Counted from the first letter of the stretch, positions 11,022 to 21,375 are shown. The stretch: 64,000 bases of DNA from Enterococcus gilvus ATCC BAA-350 (GCF_000407545.1 NZ_ASWH01000001.1:1-64000); one strand, 5' to 3'. Made by a program: numbers and translations. Notes: a model not told the origin generated them from the letters alone.

Positions 11022-11216
11022 TTATTGAGCAGAATCACTTTTCTTCTCAAGGATTTTTTTCATTTTTTTCTCAAAATCACGTCGTGTCATCATAACTATA
11101 TGACCACAATTGACACATTTTATCTTTATATCCGCACCCATACGAATGATCTCCCAGCGATTTGTCTGGCAAGCATGCGGTTTTTTCATTTCAACAATAT
11201 CACCTAAATCATACAT
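11022..11216 (-). CDS. DUF951 small zinc-ribbon-like protein
   Basis: 64 residues. It begins YDLGDIVEMKKPHACQTN and contains a CVNC pair plus an upstream HAC, a metal-binding-like pattern typical of DUF951, a family nearly always found beside parB and ychF in Firmicutes. Preceded by GAGGAGGG. Function unknown; probably nucleic-acid or protein binding given the basic C-terminus. Confidence 0.85.
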   Translation of the reverse strand: MYDLGDIVEMKKPHACQTNRWEIIRMGADIKIKCVNCGHIVMMTRRDFEKKMKKILEKKSDSAQ

Positions 11217-11263
11217 CTGGCAAACCCTCCTCGTTCATATTCAATAGTCATTTTCAGTAATGA

Positions 11264-12154
11264 TCAGGATTCATCGAAATGAATATTTAAAATATCTAGG
11301 ATACGTGTTAAGTCTGAAGGTGATAAATATTCGATCGCAATTTTGCCTTTTCCGTCTTTTTCAACGATTTCGACACCTGTTCCAAATTTATCCATCAAAC
11401 GGTCTTCACTTTCTCGTAAGTAGTAAGGCTTTTCTTTCGTCAAACGAGGACCTTTTTTCTTGTCTTTCGCTTTTCCTTCATTATATTCATTAACAATTTG
11501 TTCTAATTGACGAACAGTCAAATTTTCTTTAACCGCGCGATTGGCCAGTTTTAGAATCTGATCTTTTTTCTTTAATCCCAATAGCGTTCGAGCCTGTCCC
11601 ATTGATAAACGTTCGTCTTGTACCATCTCTTTTACTAATTTAGGCAAGGTTAACAAACGTAAATAATTGGCAATATACGGTCGGCTTTTTCCTAAACGGT
11701 TGGCTACGTCCGCTTGTGTTAATTTCAAATTTTTCATCAGCATTTCATAAGCTTCTGCTTCTTCTAACGGGTTTAAATCCTCACGCTGCAAATTTTCTAA
11801 TACTGCAATTTGCATCATCGCTTCTTCATCAAACTCACGGATAATCGCTGGAATTGTTTCTTTTCCTGCTAACTTAGATGCACGAAAACGACGTTCTCCA
11901 GCAATCAGCTCATATCCTTTAACTGCCGATTTTCTAACAATAATTGGTTGAAAAACACCCGATTGTTCAATCGAATTGGCTAATTCTTGTAATGTCGTTT
12001 CATCAAAAGATTTCCGTGGTTGATAGGGGTTTGGACGCAAATCACTCAATGGAATCTCAATAACTTGATCCTTTTTCATATCGACTTCTTCAATCTCAGA
12101 AAGGTCTTGGAACAAGGCATCGATCCCTCGGCCTAATCCTTTATTTTTGCTCAC
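11264..12154 (-). CDS. parB: chromosome partitioning protein ParB/Spo0J
   Basis: 296 residues. The N-terminal CTPase domain (about 30-125) contains the GERRFRA box; the central helix-turn-helix (about 135-230; TQADVANRLGKSRPYIANYLRLL) reads parS; the C-terminus (about 250-296) is the dimerisation domain. It loads at parS and slides as a CTP-dependent clamp to recruit SMC. Its ATG overlaps the parA stop by 14 bp. Candidate parS sites are at 33607, 34465 and 34541 in this window. Confidence 0.96.
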   Translation of the reverse strand: MSKNKGLGRGIDALFQDLSEIEEVDMKKDQVIEIPLSDLRPNPYQPRKSFDETTLQELANSIEQSGVFQPIIVRKSAVKGYELIAGERRFRASKLAGKETIPAIIREFDEEAMMQIAVLENLQREDLNPLEEAEAYEMLMKNLKLTQADVANRLGKSRPYIANYLRLLTLPKLVKEMVQDERLSMGQARTLLGLKKKDQILKLANRAVKENLTVRQLEQIVNEYNEGKAKDKKKGPRLTKEKPYYLRESEDRLMDKFGTGVEIVEKDGKGKIAIEYLSPSDLTRILDILNIHFDES

Positions 12155-12908
12155 GAACTAACACTTCCTTTGCTAGAGCTTGATAAACTTCGGCACCTTT
12201 TGAACGTGGATCATAATCAATGATCGGCTTTCCATGACTAGGTGCTTCAGATAAACGGACATTTCTTGGAATAATCGTATCGTAAACTTTTTCTTGGAAA
12301 TAACGACGGACCTCTTCTACCACTTCTGCACCAAGGTTCGTTCGTGCATCATACATCGTTAAGAGAACACCTTCAATCTCTAGTCCGGGATTAAAGTGTT
12401 TTTGAACCAATCTAACTGTATTTAACAGCTGACTCAATCCTTCCAATGCATAGTATTCACATTGAACAGGAATTAAAATAGCATCACTTGCCGTGAATGC
12501 ATTGATCGTCAAATGCCCTAAAGATGGGGGGCAATCAACTAAAATGAAGTCATAATCATCACTTACTTCTGCTAAAGCGCTCTTCAGGCGTGATTCTCTT
12601 GCCATCATAGAAGTCAATTCAATCTCTGCCCCAGCCAACTGCAAAGTAGCCGGTACGATGGATAAATTCTCTCGCGATGTCTCAATTATTGTATCTTTAA
12701 TAGGAACTTCATTGACTAAAACATCATAAATATCTTGTTTTACGTCCGGTTTACGCACTCCTAAACCACTTGTAGCATTTCCTTGTGCGTCGCTGTCAAT
12801 CAGCAAGACCTTTTTACCATCATAAGCTAAGCACGCACCCAAATTGACGGTTGTCGTTGTTTTTCCAACACCGCCTTTTTGGTTTGCAACAGATATGATC
12901 CGTGCCAT
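12141..12908 (-). CDS. parA: chromosome partitioning ATPase ParA/Soj
   Basis: 255 residues, deviant Walker A NQKGGVGKTTTT (about 9-20), A' motif LLIDSDAQGNATSGLG and Walker B LVDCPPSLG. A ParA/MinD ATPase that binds DNA non-specifically and works with ParB in origin segregation; in B. subtilis Soj also controls DnaA. ATG preceded by TAGGAGGAAA. Operon: rsmG upstream (66 bp), parB overlapping downstream. Confidence 0.96.
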   Translation of the reverse strand: MARIISVANQKGGVGKTTTTVNLGACLAYDGKKVLLIDSDAQGNATSGLGVRKPDVKQDIYDVLVNEVPIKDTIIETSRENLSIVPATLQLAGAEIELTSMMARESRLKSALAEVSDDYDFILVDCPPSLGHLTINAFTASDAILIPVQCEYYALEGLSQLLNTVRLVQKHFNPGLEIEGVLLTMYDARTNLGAEVVEEVRRYFQEKVYDTIIPRNVRLSEAPSHGKPIIDYDPRSKGAEVYQALAKEVLVREQK

Positions 12909-12974
12909 CTAATTTCCTCCTAGTTCATACAAATTAAATCTATTTCCATTAATCGAAAATAAATTGAATATCCT

Positions 12975-13688
12975 TTATTTTAACGGTTGCTTATTAGGCA
13001 AACCTGGTTTACGTGGATATTTTTTAGGTGTTTCCTTCTTTTTTTGTATCGTGATAATATGGCGCGTATCACCATTTGGCAATGAAACATCTTCCGCTTG
13101 AATCAACTTTCCGCCCAATAGAGCGATCGCTGGTCTAGCTTCTTCCAACTCTTCCTCACTCTGAGCTGCCTTTAGGGCAAAGAAATAGCCGTTCTTTTTA
13201 ACCAATGGCAAACAAAGTTCTGATAAAACACTTAATCGTGCAACCGCTCGAGCAGTCACAAAATCATAACTTTCTCGAAAGTTCGAATTTTGTCCAAACG
13301 TTTCTGCCCTATCATGATATAAATCAACCTTTTCTAATTCTAATGCCTTTATTAAGGATGTCAAAAAAGTGATTCGTTTATTCAAAGAATCGACAATCGT
13401 AACTTCTAGTTCAGGGAAAATAATTTTTAATGGCAGACTAGGAAATCCTGCGCCAGATCCTACGTCACATAGTTTCCCCAGCGGCTTGAACGTGTCAGAA
13501 AAAGATAACGTAATAGAATCATAAAAATGCTTCAGATATACTTCTTTATGTTCTGTAATTGCCGTGAGATTCATCTTTTGGTTCCACTCAACCAATAAAT
13601 GAAAATAGGTGTCAAATTGAGCCATCTGTTTTTCGGATAGTTCAATCCCCTGTTTCTCTAATTCCATTTGAAATTCTTCTGGTGTCAT
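12975..13688 (-). CDS. rsmG: 16S rRNA (guanine-527-N7)-methyltransferase
   Basis: 237 residues from ATG at 13688, chosen because AAAGGA lies 8 bases upstream; an ATG 5 codons earlier overlaps that ribosome site. SAM-binding motif [16 protein letters not shown] around residue 75. It methylates N7 of G527 in 16S rRNA; loss gives low-level streptomycin resistance in several bacteria. The basic C-terminal tail ([16 protein letters not shown]) is family-typical. In most relatives mnmG lies directly upstream; here the 4.2-kb shikimate cassette intervenes. Confidence 0.95.
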   Translation of the reverse strand: MTPEEFQMELEKQGIELSEKQMAQFDTYFHLLVEWNQKMNLTAITEHKEVYLKHFYDSITLSFSDTFKPLGKLCDVGSGAGFPSLPLKIIFPELEVTIVDSLNKRITFLTSLIKALELEKVDLYHDRAETFGQNSNFRESYDFVTARAVARLSVLSELCLPLVKKNGYFFALKAAQSEEELEEARPAIALLGGKLIQAEDVSLPNGDTRHIITIQKKKETPKKYPRKPGLPNKQPLK

Positions 13689-13807
13689 AAGAAATCCTTT
13701 CATATTCGTGAAACAGCAAAATGTTTCACAGACTATTCTCTACTTTAACTTATTATTGCTTTACATGCAATGGTTTACGTATGTTTCACAATGAGATTAA
13801 GAAAGCT

Positions 13808-14707
13808 TTAACTCCAATTTTTATTCGCATTTTTTAAACAGAAATCATAGAACTTTTTTAACACGGGAATTTCTAAATTATTTTTTTTCACCGCTAAGTA
13901 TATATTACGATCCTCCAAAACATCACTGATAGCGATTTTTTTTACCGGAAATGAACTAATTGACGGGATATCAGGCATAATAGCAATGCCATAATTTTGA
14001 CCTACAAAACCCAAAATACTGTGGTCTTCCTCCAATTCACACACAATTTCTAAATTTAAATCGCTATTTTTTATCTGTTGATCTAAATACGGACGTAAAC
14101 CACTTTGTTTACTGTAATAAACATAGGGATAGTCACTTGTCTGTGATAGAGAGATCGTATCAAATTTTGACAACGGGTGTTCCAAGGGTACGACTACCAC
14201 CATCTCTTCCTGCGTCAATATTTGGTAAATCAATTCTGGGTCGTTGCTTACCTTTGAACAAATGCCAATATCAATAGAATCTTCAAGCAGCATTTGAATA
14301 ATTTGATTGGAATTTCCTTGTTGGAACTCAAAATTAATTTTTTGATGTCCTTTTTGATGAAACGATTGTGTCAATTTTGGGGCTAAGTTCGCTCCCATAG
14401 TAAAAATAAATCCGAACTGAATTTCTCCTGAGTCTGGATCAACCATTTCTTGCAATTTTCGTTGCCCTTTTTCGATTTCAGCTAAGGCCGGTGCAACATA
14501 TTCATAAAAAATCCGCCCGTGACGTGTTAATTGAATATTTCTTCCTTTTTTTTCAAATAAGGTGACTCCGATCTCTTGCTCTAGCATCGTCATCGCATGA
14601 CTAATATTTGGTTGTGATGTATTTGAATCTTTCGCGGCTTGCGTCATATGCTCTGTTTGTGCTAATGTTACAAAAAATTCCAATTGTCGTAAGTTCACTT
14701 TACTCAC
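13808..14707 (-). CDS. LysR-type regulator of the shikimate/quinate cassette (QuiR-like)
   Basis: 299 residues. N-terminal winged HTH (about 3-62; LRQLEFFVTLAQTEHMTQAAKDSNTSQPNIS split across the helix) and a periplasmic-binding-protein-like co-inducer domain (about 90-295). It is divergent from the MFS gene at 14847 and adjacent to ydiB-aroD genes. In Listeria a LysR protein called QuiR that responds to shikimate controls an equivalent operon (prior knowledge), so the same role is inferred here. Candidate binding sites are the paired repeats at 14758 and 16085. Confidence 0.85.
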   Translation of the reverse strand: MSKVNLRQLEFFVTLAQTEHMTQAAKDSNTSQPNISHAMTMLEQEIGVTLFEKKGRNIQLTRHGRIFYEYVAPALAEIEKGQRKLQEMVDPDSGEIQFGFIFTMGANLAPKLTQSFHQKGHQKINFEFQQGNSNQIIQMLLEDSIDIGICSKVSNDPELIYQILTQEEMVVVVPLEHPLSKFDTISLSQTSDYPYVYYSKQSGLRPYLDQQIKNSDLNLEIVCELEEDHSILGFVGQNYGIAIMPDIPSISSFPVKKIAISDVLEDRNIYLAVKKNNLEIPVLKKFYDFCLKNANKNWS

Positions 14708-14757
14708 CTCTCTAAGTATAAAATTTATTCATTTAATAGATAGAGTTTATCAATTTT

Positions 14758-14780
14758 ATCGATATAAATCATTAGTTTTT
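14758..14780 (+). repeat. shared operator copy 1 (upstream of MFS gene)
   Basis: A 23-bp AT-rich element containing GATATAAATCATTAGTTTTT. It recurs with two substitutions at 16085-16107, upstream of ydiB. Located between the divergent LysR and MFS genes, the classical place for a LysR-type activation site. Confidence 0.6.
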
Positions 14781-14846
14781 ATGACAATTGTGGGTTATTA
14801 TGTGGGTGACTTCAAGTGAAACAAATCACATGAAAGGGGTCTCATT

Positions 14847-16055
14847 GTGAAAAAAGAAAATTATCGTTTCTTAATTTCTAGCTTGTACTTCAACTATGTT
14901 TTTCAGGGGATGGCTGCCATTCTATTGTCGCAAAACATGACAAGCTTAAAAATACACTGGCAAGCTACTACTGCTCAAGTGACACTGGTTATGAGCGCTA
15001 TTGGATTAGGGAGAATTTTAAGTCTTTACTTTTCTGGTTACTTTTCGGATAGATTTGGTCGCAAAAAGACAGTGTTGATTGCTATAGGTTCATATATAAT
15101 CTTTTTCTGTGGTATGTTGTTGAGTTCAAATTATCAATTGGCATTCTTCCTAGCCATGTTTGGCGGTATTAGCAATGCGTTTCTTGATACCAGTACCTAT
15201 CCAACATTGGTTGAAGCTTATCCTGATGAGAGGGTAAACAGTTCTCTAAGCGTATTGAATAAAGCGTTTATTTCTCTTGGACAATTTCTGCTGCCTTTTA
15301 TCACACGTTATTTATTACAACACAATCTGTTTTTTGGTTGGCCTTTTATTCTCTGCGCTTTATGTCTTTTGGCTAATATGGCTTATTTATTATTTGCTCG
15401 GTTTCCAACGTCTACAACGATCATAAAAAAAGACACGGATACTTCAACAAAAAATACGCTAGTAAATCGAGGAAACTTTAAAATCGATGGGATTGCTTTA
15501 CTGATTTTCTCATTTGTATCGGTCTCCTTATTTAATGTGTTTATTTTATGGATTCCTCAATACGCTGAAAGTATGCGCATCGTCTCTCATGAGAATAGCT
15601 TGATCTTCGTAAGCCTTTATAGCACCGGATCTTTTATTTCTGTTTTCTTTACTTCAGGGATTGTTAAAAAAGGGATTAGCATTCCGAAATTTATCAGTTT
15701 TTGCCTTTCAATTTCTGGGCTAGCACTGCTTTCCATGCTCATTTATCCAAGCTTTTTGACAATCGTTTTAGCCGCAATCTGCATAGGTATCTTCGCAGCA
15801 GGTGGTATTTGGCAATTAGGGCTAGCGCTAATGTTGGAATTATTTCCTAAAAAGAAGGGAAAATGCACGAGCTATTATTCATTAGCAACCTCCGTTTCTA
15901 TTATGGTCACGCCTTATATAACCGGCGTTCTCAGCGAGCAGAAGATCACCTACGTTTTTTGGTTCGTTTTTCTTCTAAATATTATCGGGTTAGCAGCTTC
16001 GCTCGTCATCGTTCATCGATATACGAAATTGATAAAACGACTAGTATTAAACTAG
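14847..16055 (+). CDS. MFS transporter, probable shikimate/quinate uptake (YdiM/YdiN-like)
   Basis: 402 residues, 12 predicted transmembrane helices. GTG start at 14847 with AAAGGGG 7 bases upstream. The MFS motif A is clear between helices 2 and 3 (SGYFSDRFGRKKTV). A central cytoplasmic loop (about 190-212) is polar. The gene leads a cassette with a YdiB-type dehydrogenase and type I dehydroquinase; E. coli has the same neighbourhood (ydiM, ydiN, ydiB, aroD), so import of shikimate or quinate is the likely role. Substrate specificity cannot be read from sequence. Confidence 0.8.
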   Translation: MKKENYRFLISSLYFNYVFQGMAAILLSQNMTSLKIHWQATTAQVTLVMSAIGLGRILSLYFSGYFSDRFGRKKTVLIAIGSYIIFFCGMLLSSNYQLAFFLAMFGGISNAFLDTSTYPTLVEAYPDERVNSSLSVLNKAFISLGQFLLPFITRYLLQHNLFFGWPFILCALCLLANMAYLLFARFPTSTTIIKKDTDTSTKNTLVNRGNFKIDGIALLIFSFVSVSLFNVFILWIPQYAESMRIVSHENSLIFVSLYSTGSFISVFFTSGIVKKGISIPKFISFCLSISGLALLSMLIYPSFLTIVLAAICIGIFAAGGIWQLGLALMLELFPKKKGKCTSYYSLATSVSIMVTPYITGVLSEQKITYVFWFVFLLNIIGLAASLVIVHRYTKLIKRLVLN

Positions 16056-16066
16056 TCGTTTTATTT
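16034..16066 (+). terminator. terminator overlapping the end of the MFS gene
   Basis: A 12-bp perfect stem AAAACGACTAGT / ACTAGTCGTTTT; the stop codon of the transporter lies inside the second arm. It separates the MFS gene from ydiB, consistent with ydiB having its own promoter and operator. Confidence 0.75.
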
Positions 16067-16084
16067 ATTTGCTTTATTAGTTTC

Positions 16085-16107
16085 ATCAATATAAAGCATT
16101 AGTTTTT
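16085..16107 (+). repeat. shared operator copy 2 (upstream of ydiB)
   Basis: Second copy of the 23-bp element (contains ATATAAAGCATTAGTTTTT), 21 of 23 identical to 14758-14780 and in the same orientation. It lies about 120 bp upstream of the ydiB start, after the MFS terminator. Confidence 0.6.
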
Positions 16108-16226
16108 CAAAGGAATAGCTTTTAAAATAAAGATAATAACTTGTGATTTTTTTCATAATCATTTTATTTATAAAACGCTTCGCTTGAGAAACTACGAACA
16201 AAAAAATTGAAAAGAGGAATTTACCC

Positions 16227-17105
16227 ATGACAGAACGCTTAACTGGACACACTTTATTGATTAGTTTGATCGCAACACCAATTCGCCACAGCATGTCTCC
16301 TACGATGCACAATGAAGCTTTCGCTAAATTGGGACTTGATTACGCTTATTTAGCTTTTGAAGTTGGAAACAAGGAGCTGAAGGATACCATTCAAGGCATT
16401 CGTGCTTTAGGAATACGTGGTTCGAATGTATCCATGCCTAATAAGCAAGCCATTATCCCTTATCTAGATGAAGTATCCCCAGAAGCAACTTTAATTGGTG
16501 CAGTAAATACCGTAACGAATGTTGATGGGAAAGGGCATCTGGTAGGTTACAATACTGACGGTATTGGTGCGATGGAAGCTCTGAAAGATGAAGGAGTCGA
16601 GGTAAAAGGACAGATTATTACTTTGACAGGAGCTGGCGGTGCAGGGACAGCAATTGCCATTCAAGCTGCTTTTGATGGAGCAAAGGAATTAAGAATTTTC
16701 AATATTCATGATACTGTTTATTCAAATGCTGAAGAAACAGTGCGTAAGATCAATGAAAATACTGAATGTAAAGCAACTATTACTGATCTAGCTGATCAAG
16801 AAGCATTTAAAACTTCTATTTCGGAAAGCAGTATTTATATTGATGCAACAGGTGTAGGCATGAAGCCTCTAGAAGACACAAGCTTGATTAATGATCCCAC
16901 AGTTATACGTCCAGACTTAGTTGTTTTTGATGTTGTGTATTCTCCACGTGAAACGAAATTATTGAAATTTGCGAAAGAAAATGGCGCAAAAAAAGCGATC
17001 AATGGACTTGGTATGATGCTTTATCAGGGAGCAGCCGCTTTTAAATTATTTACGGGTGAAGATATGCCTGTTGACTACATTAAAGATCTTTTATTCAAAG
17101 ATTAG
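16227..17105 (+). CDS. ydiB: quinate/shikimate dehydrogenase, YdiB type
   Basis: 292 residues. Substrate site: HSMSP (S22, S24), SMPNKQ (catalytic K73) and YNTDG (D111). Rossmann loop GAGGAG (135-140). The segment after beta-2 reads FNIHD and lacks the NRT/R arginine motif by which AroE selects NADP+, favouring NAD+ as in E. coli YdiB, which oxidises both shikimate and quinate. Long stretches match what I recall of YdiB rather than AroE (VSMPNKQ, MKPLE, TGKD/TGED near the C-terminus). ATG follows AAAGAGGA. Ten bp separate it from aroD, so this is a two-gene operon suited to breakdown of hydroaromatic acids. Confidence 0.9.
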   Translation: MTERLTGHTLLISLIATPIRHSMSPTMHNEAFAKLGLDYAYLAFEVGNKELKDTIQGIRALGIRGSNVSMPNKQAIIPYLDEVSPEATLIGAVNTVTNVDGKGHLVGYNTDGIGAMEALKDEGVEVKGQIITLTGAGGAGTAIAIQAAFDGAKELRIFNIHDTVYSNAEETVRKINENTECKATITDLADQEAFKTSISESSIYIDATGVGMKPLEDTSLINDPTVIRPDLVVFDVVYSPRETKLLKFAKENGAKKAINGLGMMLYQGAAAFKLFTGEDMPVDYIKDLLFKD

Positions 17106-17115
17106 GAGGAAAGAA

Positions 17116-17868
17116 ATGAAAAAAGTAACCGTTGATCACATTACGATCGGTGACGGTCTTCCAAAAATCATTGTCCCGATGGTAGGCAATACCGTAGAAG
17201 AGTTAGAAAAAGAAGCCGAATTGATTCATACATTAGATTGTGATCTGGTAGAATGGCGAATCGATTTTTTTGAACAGGTTTCGAATTTTCAGGCCGTTGC
17301 TTCTCTTTCTCATAACTTAAAAGCCATTTTAGAAAAACCACTTCTAATTACTTTTCGAACGAAAAATGAAGGCGGCGTATACGACCTTTCAGAGAGTGAT
17401 TATTTTGAACTCTATAAGACAATTATTTCTAATGGAAACTTGAATCTTCTGGATGTCGAATTGTTTATGCCAGAGAAACAAGTAAACGAACTTATTGATC
17501 TCGCACATAAGAACGAAATAAAAATTATTATGTGCAATCATGATTTTCAAAAAACACCAAAAAAAGAGGAAATTATCCATCGTTTGCGTTCAATGCAAGA
17601 TAAAGGCGCAGATATTTGTAAGATTGCGGTAATGCCAACAGCTTCCGAAGATGTTTTAACTTTGCTGGATGCGACTCGAGAAATGTATGAAACCTATGCG
17701 CAAGTTCCATTAATAACCATGTCTATGGGGGCGCTGGGTATGATTAGCCGAGTATCAGGACAAGTCTTTGGTTCTGCAGCTACTTTCGGTTCGGCTACAA
17801 CTGCTTCCGCGCCAGGACAAGTTCCTGTTGTTGAACTACGTAAAATGTTAGAGACATTAAAACAATAA
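17116..17868 (+). CDS. aroD: 3-dehydroquinate dehydratase, type I
   Basis: 250 residues from ATG at 17116, placed by AGGAGGAAAG; the upstream open extension overlaps ydiB. Interconverts 3-dehydroquinate and 3-dehydroshikimate through a Schiff base. Both catalytic residues are visible: H142 in MCNHDF and K169 in ICKIAVMP. It is the class I aldolase-like barrel, not the type II enzyme. In this context it would work in the catabolic direction after quinate or shikimate oxidation, or feed aromatic biosynthesis with imported shikimate. Confidence 0.95.
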   Translation: MKKVTVDHITIGDGLPKIIVPMVGNTVEELEKEAELIHTLDCDLVEWRIDFFEQVSNFQAVASLSHNLKAILEKPLLITFRTKNEGGVYDLSESDYFELYKTIISNGNLNLLDVELFMPEKQVNELIDLAHKNEIKIIMCNHDFQKTPKKEEIIHRLRSMQDKGADICKIAVMPTASEDVLTLLDATREMYETYAQVPLITMSMGALGMISRVSGQVFGSAATFGSATTASAPGQVPVVELRKMLETLKQ

Positions 17869-17877
17869 GTTCTTTCA

Positions 17878-17908
17878 AAAACAGGTGAAATTGTTCACCT
17901 GTTTTTTT
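17878..17908 (+). terminator. terminator after aroD
   Basis: Stem AAACAGGTGAA / TTCACCTGTTT with a 4-nt loop and a seven-T tail. Confidence 0.88.
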
Positions 17909-17953
17909 GTGTTGTAATTTAAAAAGTTAACATATGGTCATTGAAAAATAGAC

Positions 17954-17996
17954 TAAAAAAACGATCGAGCCTTTTTTAAAAAAGCTCGATCGTTTT
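17954..17996 (-). terminator. terminator after mnmG
   Basis: A 13-bp perfect stem (AAAACGATCGAGC / GCTCGATCGTTTT) that on the minus strand ends in a T-run, 37 bp beyond the mnmG stop. Confidence 0.85.
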
Positions 17997-18032
17997 CAAT
18001 GCTTGCAGCAAATTACTTTTCTTCTTTATCTT

Positions 18033-19934
18033 CTAGACCTCTTCGCTGCTCACCTTAGCAATTTTTCCTTGCTCCACATAAACCATTAAAATACTTATGT
18101 CTGCTGGATTTACACCACTAATACGGCTAGCTTGTGCAATTGTTTGCGGTTGAATCTTTTGTAATTTTTGTTTTGCTTCTGTAGCCAAACCATTAATTGA
18201 CTCGTAGTCAATACGCTCTGGAATACGTTTTGCTTCCATTCGCTTCAATTTTTCTACTTTCTCCATCGCTTTTTTGATGTAACCTTCATACTTGATTTGA
18301 ATTTCTACTTGCTCAATTTCTTTTTCTGTAAGGTTCTCATTAAACGCAATAAACTGCATTAATTCTTGATAGGAAATTTCTGGGCGTTTTAGGAAATCAC
18401 TCGCTAGAACACCGTCTTTCAATTCTGCGCTATTTTTGCCTTGTAAGAAGCTTTGCACTTCTTTGGTAGGTTTTACCCGAACCGATCGTAAACGAGCCAT
18501 CTCCGCTTCGATATGAGCCTTTTTGATCAAGAAAGCTTGGTAGTCTTCTTCTTCCACCAAACCAATAGTATGTCCAATTTCAGTCAAACGTAAATCTGCG
18601 TTGTCATGGCGTAAAATTAAACGATACTCTGCGCGCGAGGTTAGCAAGCGATAAGGCTCATTGGTTCCTTTTGTAACTAAGTCATCAATCATCACACCGA
18701 TATATCCATCACTGCGTTTCATGATGAAGGGGTCTTTTCCTTGAATCTTCAATGCTGCATTGATCCCTGCCATCAACCCTTGCCCTGCCGCTTCTTCGTA
18801 GCCGCTAGTCCCGTTTGTTTGACCCGCAGTGTAAAGGTTCTCGACTACTTTTGTTTCTAGCGTTGGACGCAATTGGTGAGGGGCAACCATGTCATACTCG
18901 ATCGCATAACCCGTACGCATCATCTCTGCTTTTTCTAATCCTTCAATTGAATGCAAAACGTCATTTTGCACATCTTCGGGTAGAGAAGTAGATAAACCTT
19001 GTACGTACACTTCTTCCGTGTTGCGACCCTCAGGTTCTAAGAACAATTGATGACGCTCTTTATCAGCAAACCGTACGATTTTATCTTCAATCGATGGACA
19101 ATAGCGCGCACCGACACCGTCGACAATTCCTGTAAACATTGGTGCACGATGCAGATTATTCTGAATGATTTCATGACTTTTTAGGTTTGTATATGTCAGC
19201 CAACAAGGAATTTGATTCTGTAAGTATTGGCTATCAGGCGTTTGAAAACCAAAATGATTTGGTTTTTCGTCTCCTGGTTGGATCTCTGTTTTACTGTAAT
19301 CAATAGAGCCTGATTTTACCCGAGGGGGCGTTCCTGTTTTGAAACGATGAATCTCTAACCCTAATTCTTGTAGATGGTCAGCTAATTTAATTGAGGGCTG
19401 TGAATTGTTCGGACCAGAAGAATACTTCAATTCGCCGATAATAATCTCTCCGCGTAAAGCTGTACCTGCTGTGATAATGACTGCTTTTGCTGAATAAACC
19501 GCACCTGTAGAAGTTACGACGCCTTTACAAATACCATCCTCCACTACTAATCGATCGACTACACCTTGTTTCAAGGTTAATTTTTCTTCTTTTTCAATAG
19601 TATGTTTCATTTCTTCCGCATAGGCGTGTTTATCTGCTTGCGCGCGTAGCGCACGCACAGCCGGACCTTTACCGGTATTCAACATCCGCATTTGAATGTA
19701 TGTTTTATCAATATTGCGGCCCATTTCTCCACCAAGTGCGTCAATTTCTCGTACAACAACACCTTTGGCTGGCCCACCTATAGATGGATTACATGGCATG
19801 AAGGCCACCATGTCCAAATTGATTGTAATCAATAACGTCTTTTGTCCCATTCGTGCAGCTGCTAACGCTGCTTCCGAACCAGCATGCCCAGCTCCGACAA
19901 CAATGACATCATAATTTCCTGCTTGATATTCCAC
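18033..19934 (-). CDS. mnmG: tRNA U34 carboxymethylaminomethyl modification enzyme MnmG
   Basis: 633 residues from GTG at 19934, chosen because AAAAGGAG lies 7 bases upstream; an ATG 11 codons earlier would overlap mnmE by 16 bp. FAD-binding motif [21 protein letters not shown] at the N-terminus. With MnmE it installs the cmnm5 group on wobble uridine using methylenetetrahydrofolate and glycine. Adjacent to mnmE, its obligatory partner. Confidence 0.96.
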   Translation of the reverse strand: MEYQAGNYDVIVVGAGHAGSEAALAAARMGQKTLLITINLDMVAFMPCNPSIGGPAKGVVVREIDALGGEMGRNIDKTYIQMRMLNTGKGPAVRALRAQADKHAYAEEMKHTIEKEEKLTLKQGVVDRLVVEDGICKGVVTSTGAVYSAKAVIITAGTALRGEIIIGELKYSSGPNNSQPSIKLADHLQELGLEIHRFKTGTPPRVKSGSIDYSKTEIQPGDEKPNHFGFQTPDSQYLQNQIPCWLTYTNLKSHEIIQNNLHRAPMFTGIVDGVGARYCPSIEDKIVRFADKERHQLFLEPEGRNTEEVYVQGLSTSLPEDVQNDVLHSIEGLEKAEMMRTGYAIEYDMVAPHQLRPTLETKVVENLYTAGQTNGTSGYEEAAGQGLMAGINAALKIQGKDPFIMKRSDGYIGVMIDDLVTKGTNEPYRLLTSRAEYRLILRHDNADLRLTEIGHTIGLVEEEDYQAFLIKKAHIEAEMARLRSVRVKPTKEVQSFLQGKNSAELKDGVLASDFLKRPEISYQELMQFIAFNENLTEKEIEQVEIQIKYEGYIKKAMEKVEKLKRMEAKRIPERIDYESINGLATEAKQKLQKIQPQTIAQASRISGVNPADISILMVYVEQGKIAKVSSEEV

Positions 19935-19951
19935 GTAATTGCTCCTTTTCT

Positions 19952-21349
19952 CTATTTTCCTAAACAAAATTGACTAAATAATTGAGTGATTAATTCATCT
20001 TGTACACTGTCTCCAACAATCTCACCTAAATAGTCCCAACAGCGAGTCATATCGATCTGAACTAAGTCCACCGGCATACCTGCTAGGATTCCATTGCTTA
20101 CTTCCTTTAAGGATTGTCCCGCTTTTTCGAGCAAGGCGATGTGACGCGTATTTGATACATAAGTAGCATCTTTTTCTCCGGTCTGACCACCAAAGAAAAG
20201 TTTAGCGATCGCTTCTTCCAATTGATCTAAGCCAGCTTTTTCTAAAACTGAGATGGCAAAAACTTCATCCGTCCCAAGACACATATTAAGTTCTTCTTGA
20301 GATAGTCGACTTGGAAGGTCTGTCTTATTTAGTAGAATTATTCGTTTTAAACCTTGCGTTGCTTTAAGTAATTCTTTGTCCTCTGTAGTGAGCGCCTCAC
20401 TTTGATTCAAGACTAGCAAAATTAAATCTGCTTCACTCAACGCTTTGCGACTACGTTCAACTCCGATTTTTTCCACCACATCGTCTGTCTCCCGAATACC
20501 CGCTGTATCGATCAATTTTAACGGCACTCCACGAACATTGACATATTCTTCAATCACATCTCGTGTTGTCCCAGCTATTTCTGTTACAATCGCTTTTTCC
20601 TCGTGTAGCAAATAGTTCAACAAACTGGATTTACCAACGTTAGGTCGACCTATAATAGCCGTGCTAAGTCCTTCTCTCAGGATTTTTCCTTGCTTCGCAT
20701 TTAATAGTAAAGCGTCGATTTGCTGTCCAACTTGTTGTGCTTTTTCTAATAGTAGTTGTGTCGTTAATTCTTCTACATCATCATATTCAGGATAATCAAT
20801 ATTTACTTCAACCTGTGCTAACGTCCCTAAGATTTCTTGTCGTAATTGACGAATTAAATGCGATAAATTACCGTCAAGTTGATTGATCGCAACGCTCATT
20901 GCTCGATCCGTTTTTGCTCGAATCAAATCCATTACAGCCTCTGCTTGCGATAGATCCACCCGTCCATTCAAAAATGCTCTTTTAGTAAACTCACCAGGCT
21001 CTGCTAAGCGTGCCCCTGAACGTAAAATCAATTGTAGTAATTGATTGACTACCACGATACCTCCATGACAGTTAATTTCAACAATGTCTTCACGTGTAAA
21101 TGTTTTCGGTGCGCGCATAACACTGATCATTACCTCATCCACGACCTGTTGCTCCACAGGGTCAATAATGTGTCCATAATGGATGGTATGTGATGGCACA
21201 TCTGATAAACTTTTTTTCCCACTACGATACACCTTATCCGCAATAGTTACTGCTTGATCGCCACTTAATCTCACAATGCTGATTGCGCCTTCACCTGGGG
21301 GCGTTGAAATTGCTGCAATCGTATCAAATTCCAAGGTAATCTCTGCCAC
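19952..21349 (-). CDS. mnmE: tRNA modification GTPase MnmE
   Basis: 465 residues with a GTG start at 21349 preceded by TAGGAGGAAAA. Domains: folate-binding N-domain (1-120), helical domain, inserted GTPase domain (about 220-380) with P-loop [13 protein letters not shown]2 TTRD, G3 DTAG and G4 NKTD, and the C-terminal FCLGK with the catalytic cysteine. Partner of MnmG. Preceded by its own promoter and a strong leader hairpin (21376-21429). Confidence 0.96.
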   Translation of the reverse strand: MAEITLEFDTIAAISTPPGEGAISIVRLSGDQAVTIADKVYRSGKKSLSDVPSHTIHYGHIIDPVEQQVVDEVMISVMRAPKTFTREDIVEINCHGGIVVVNQLLQLILRSGARLAEPGEFTKRAFLNGRVDLSQAEAVMDLIRAKTDRAMSVAINQLDGNLSHLIRQLRQEILGTLAQVEVNIDYPEYDDVEELTTQLLLEKAQQVGQQIDALLLNAKQGKILREGLSTAIIGRPNVGKSSLLNYLLHEEKAIVTEIAGTTRDVIEEYVNVRGVPLKLIDTAGIRETDDVVEKIGVERSRKALSEADLILLVLNQSEALTTEDKELLKATQGLKRIILLNKTDLPSRLSQEELNMCLGTDEVFAISVLEKAGLDQLEEAIAKLFFGGQTGEKDATYVSNTRHIALLEKAGQSLKEVSNGILAGMPVDLVQIDMTRCWDYLGEIVGDSVQDELITQLFSQFCLGK

Positions 21350-21375
21350 TATTTTTCCTCCTATTGCTTAAAAGC

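Noticed and set aside
13710..13800. parS-like TGTTTCAC half-sites near rsmG
   Set aside because: Only one arm matches; the palindrome is not completed.
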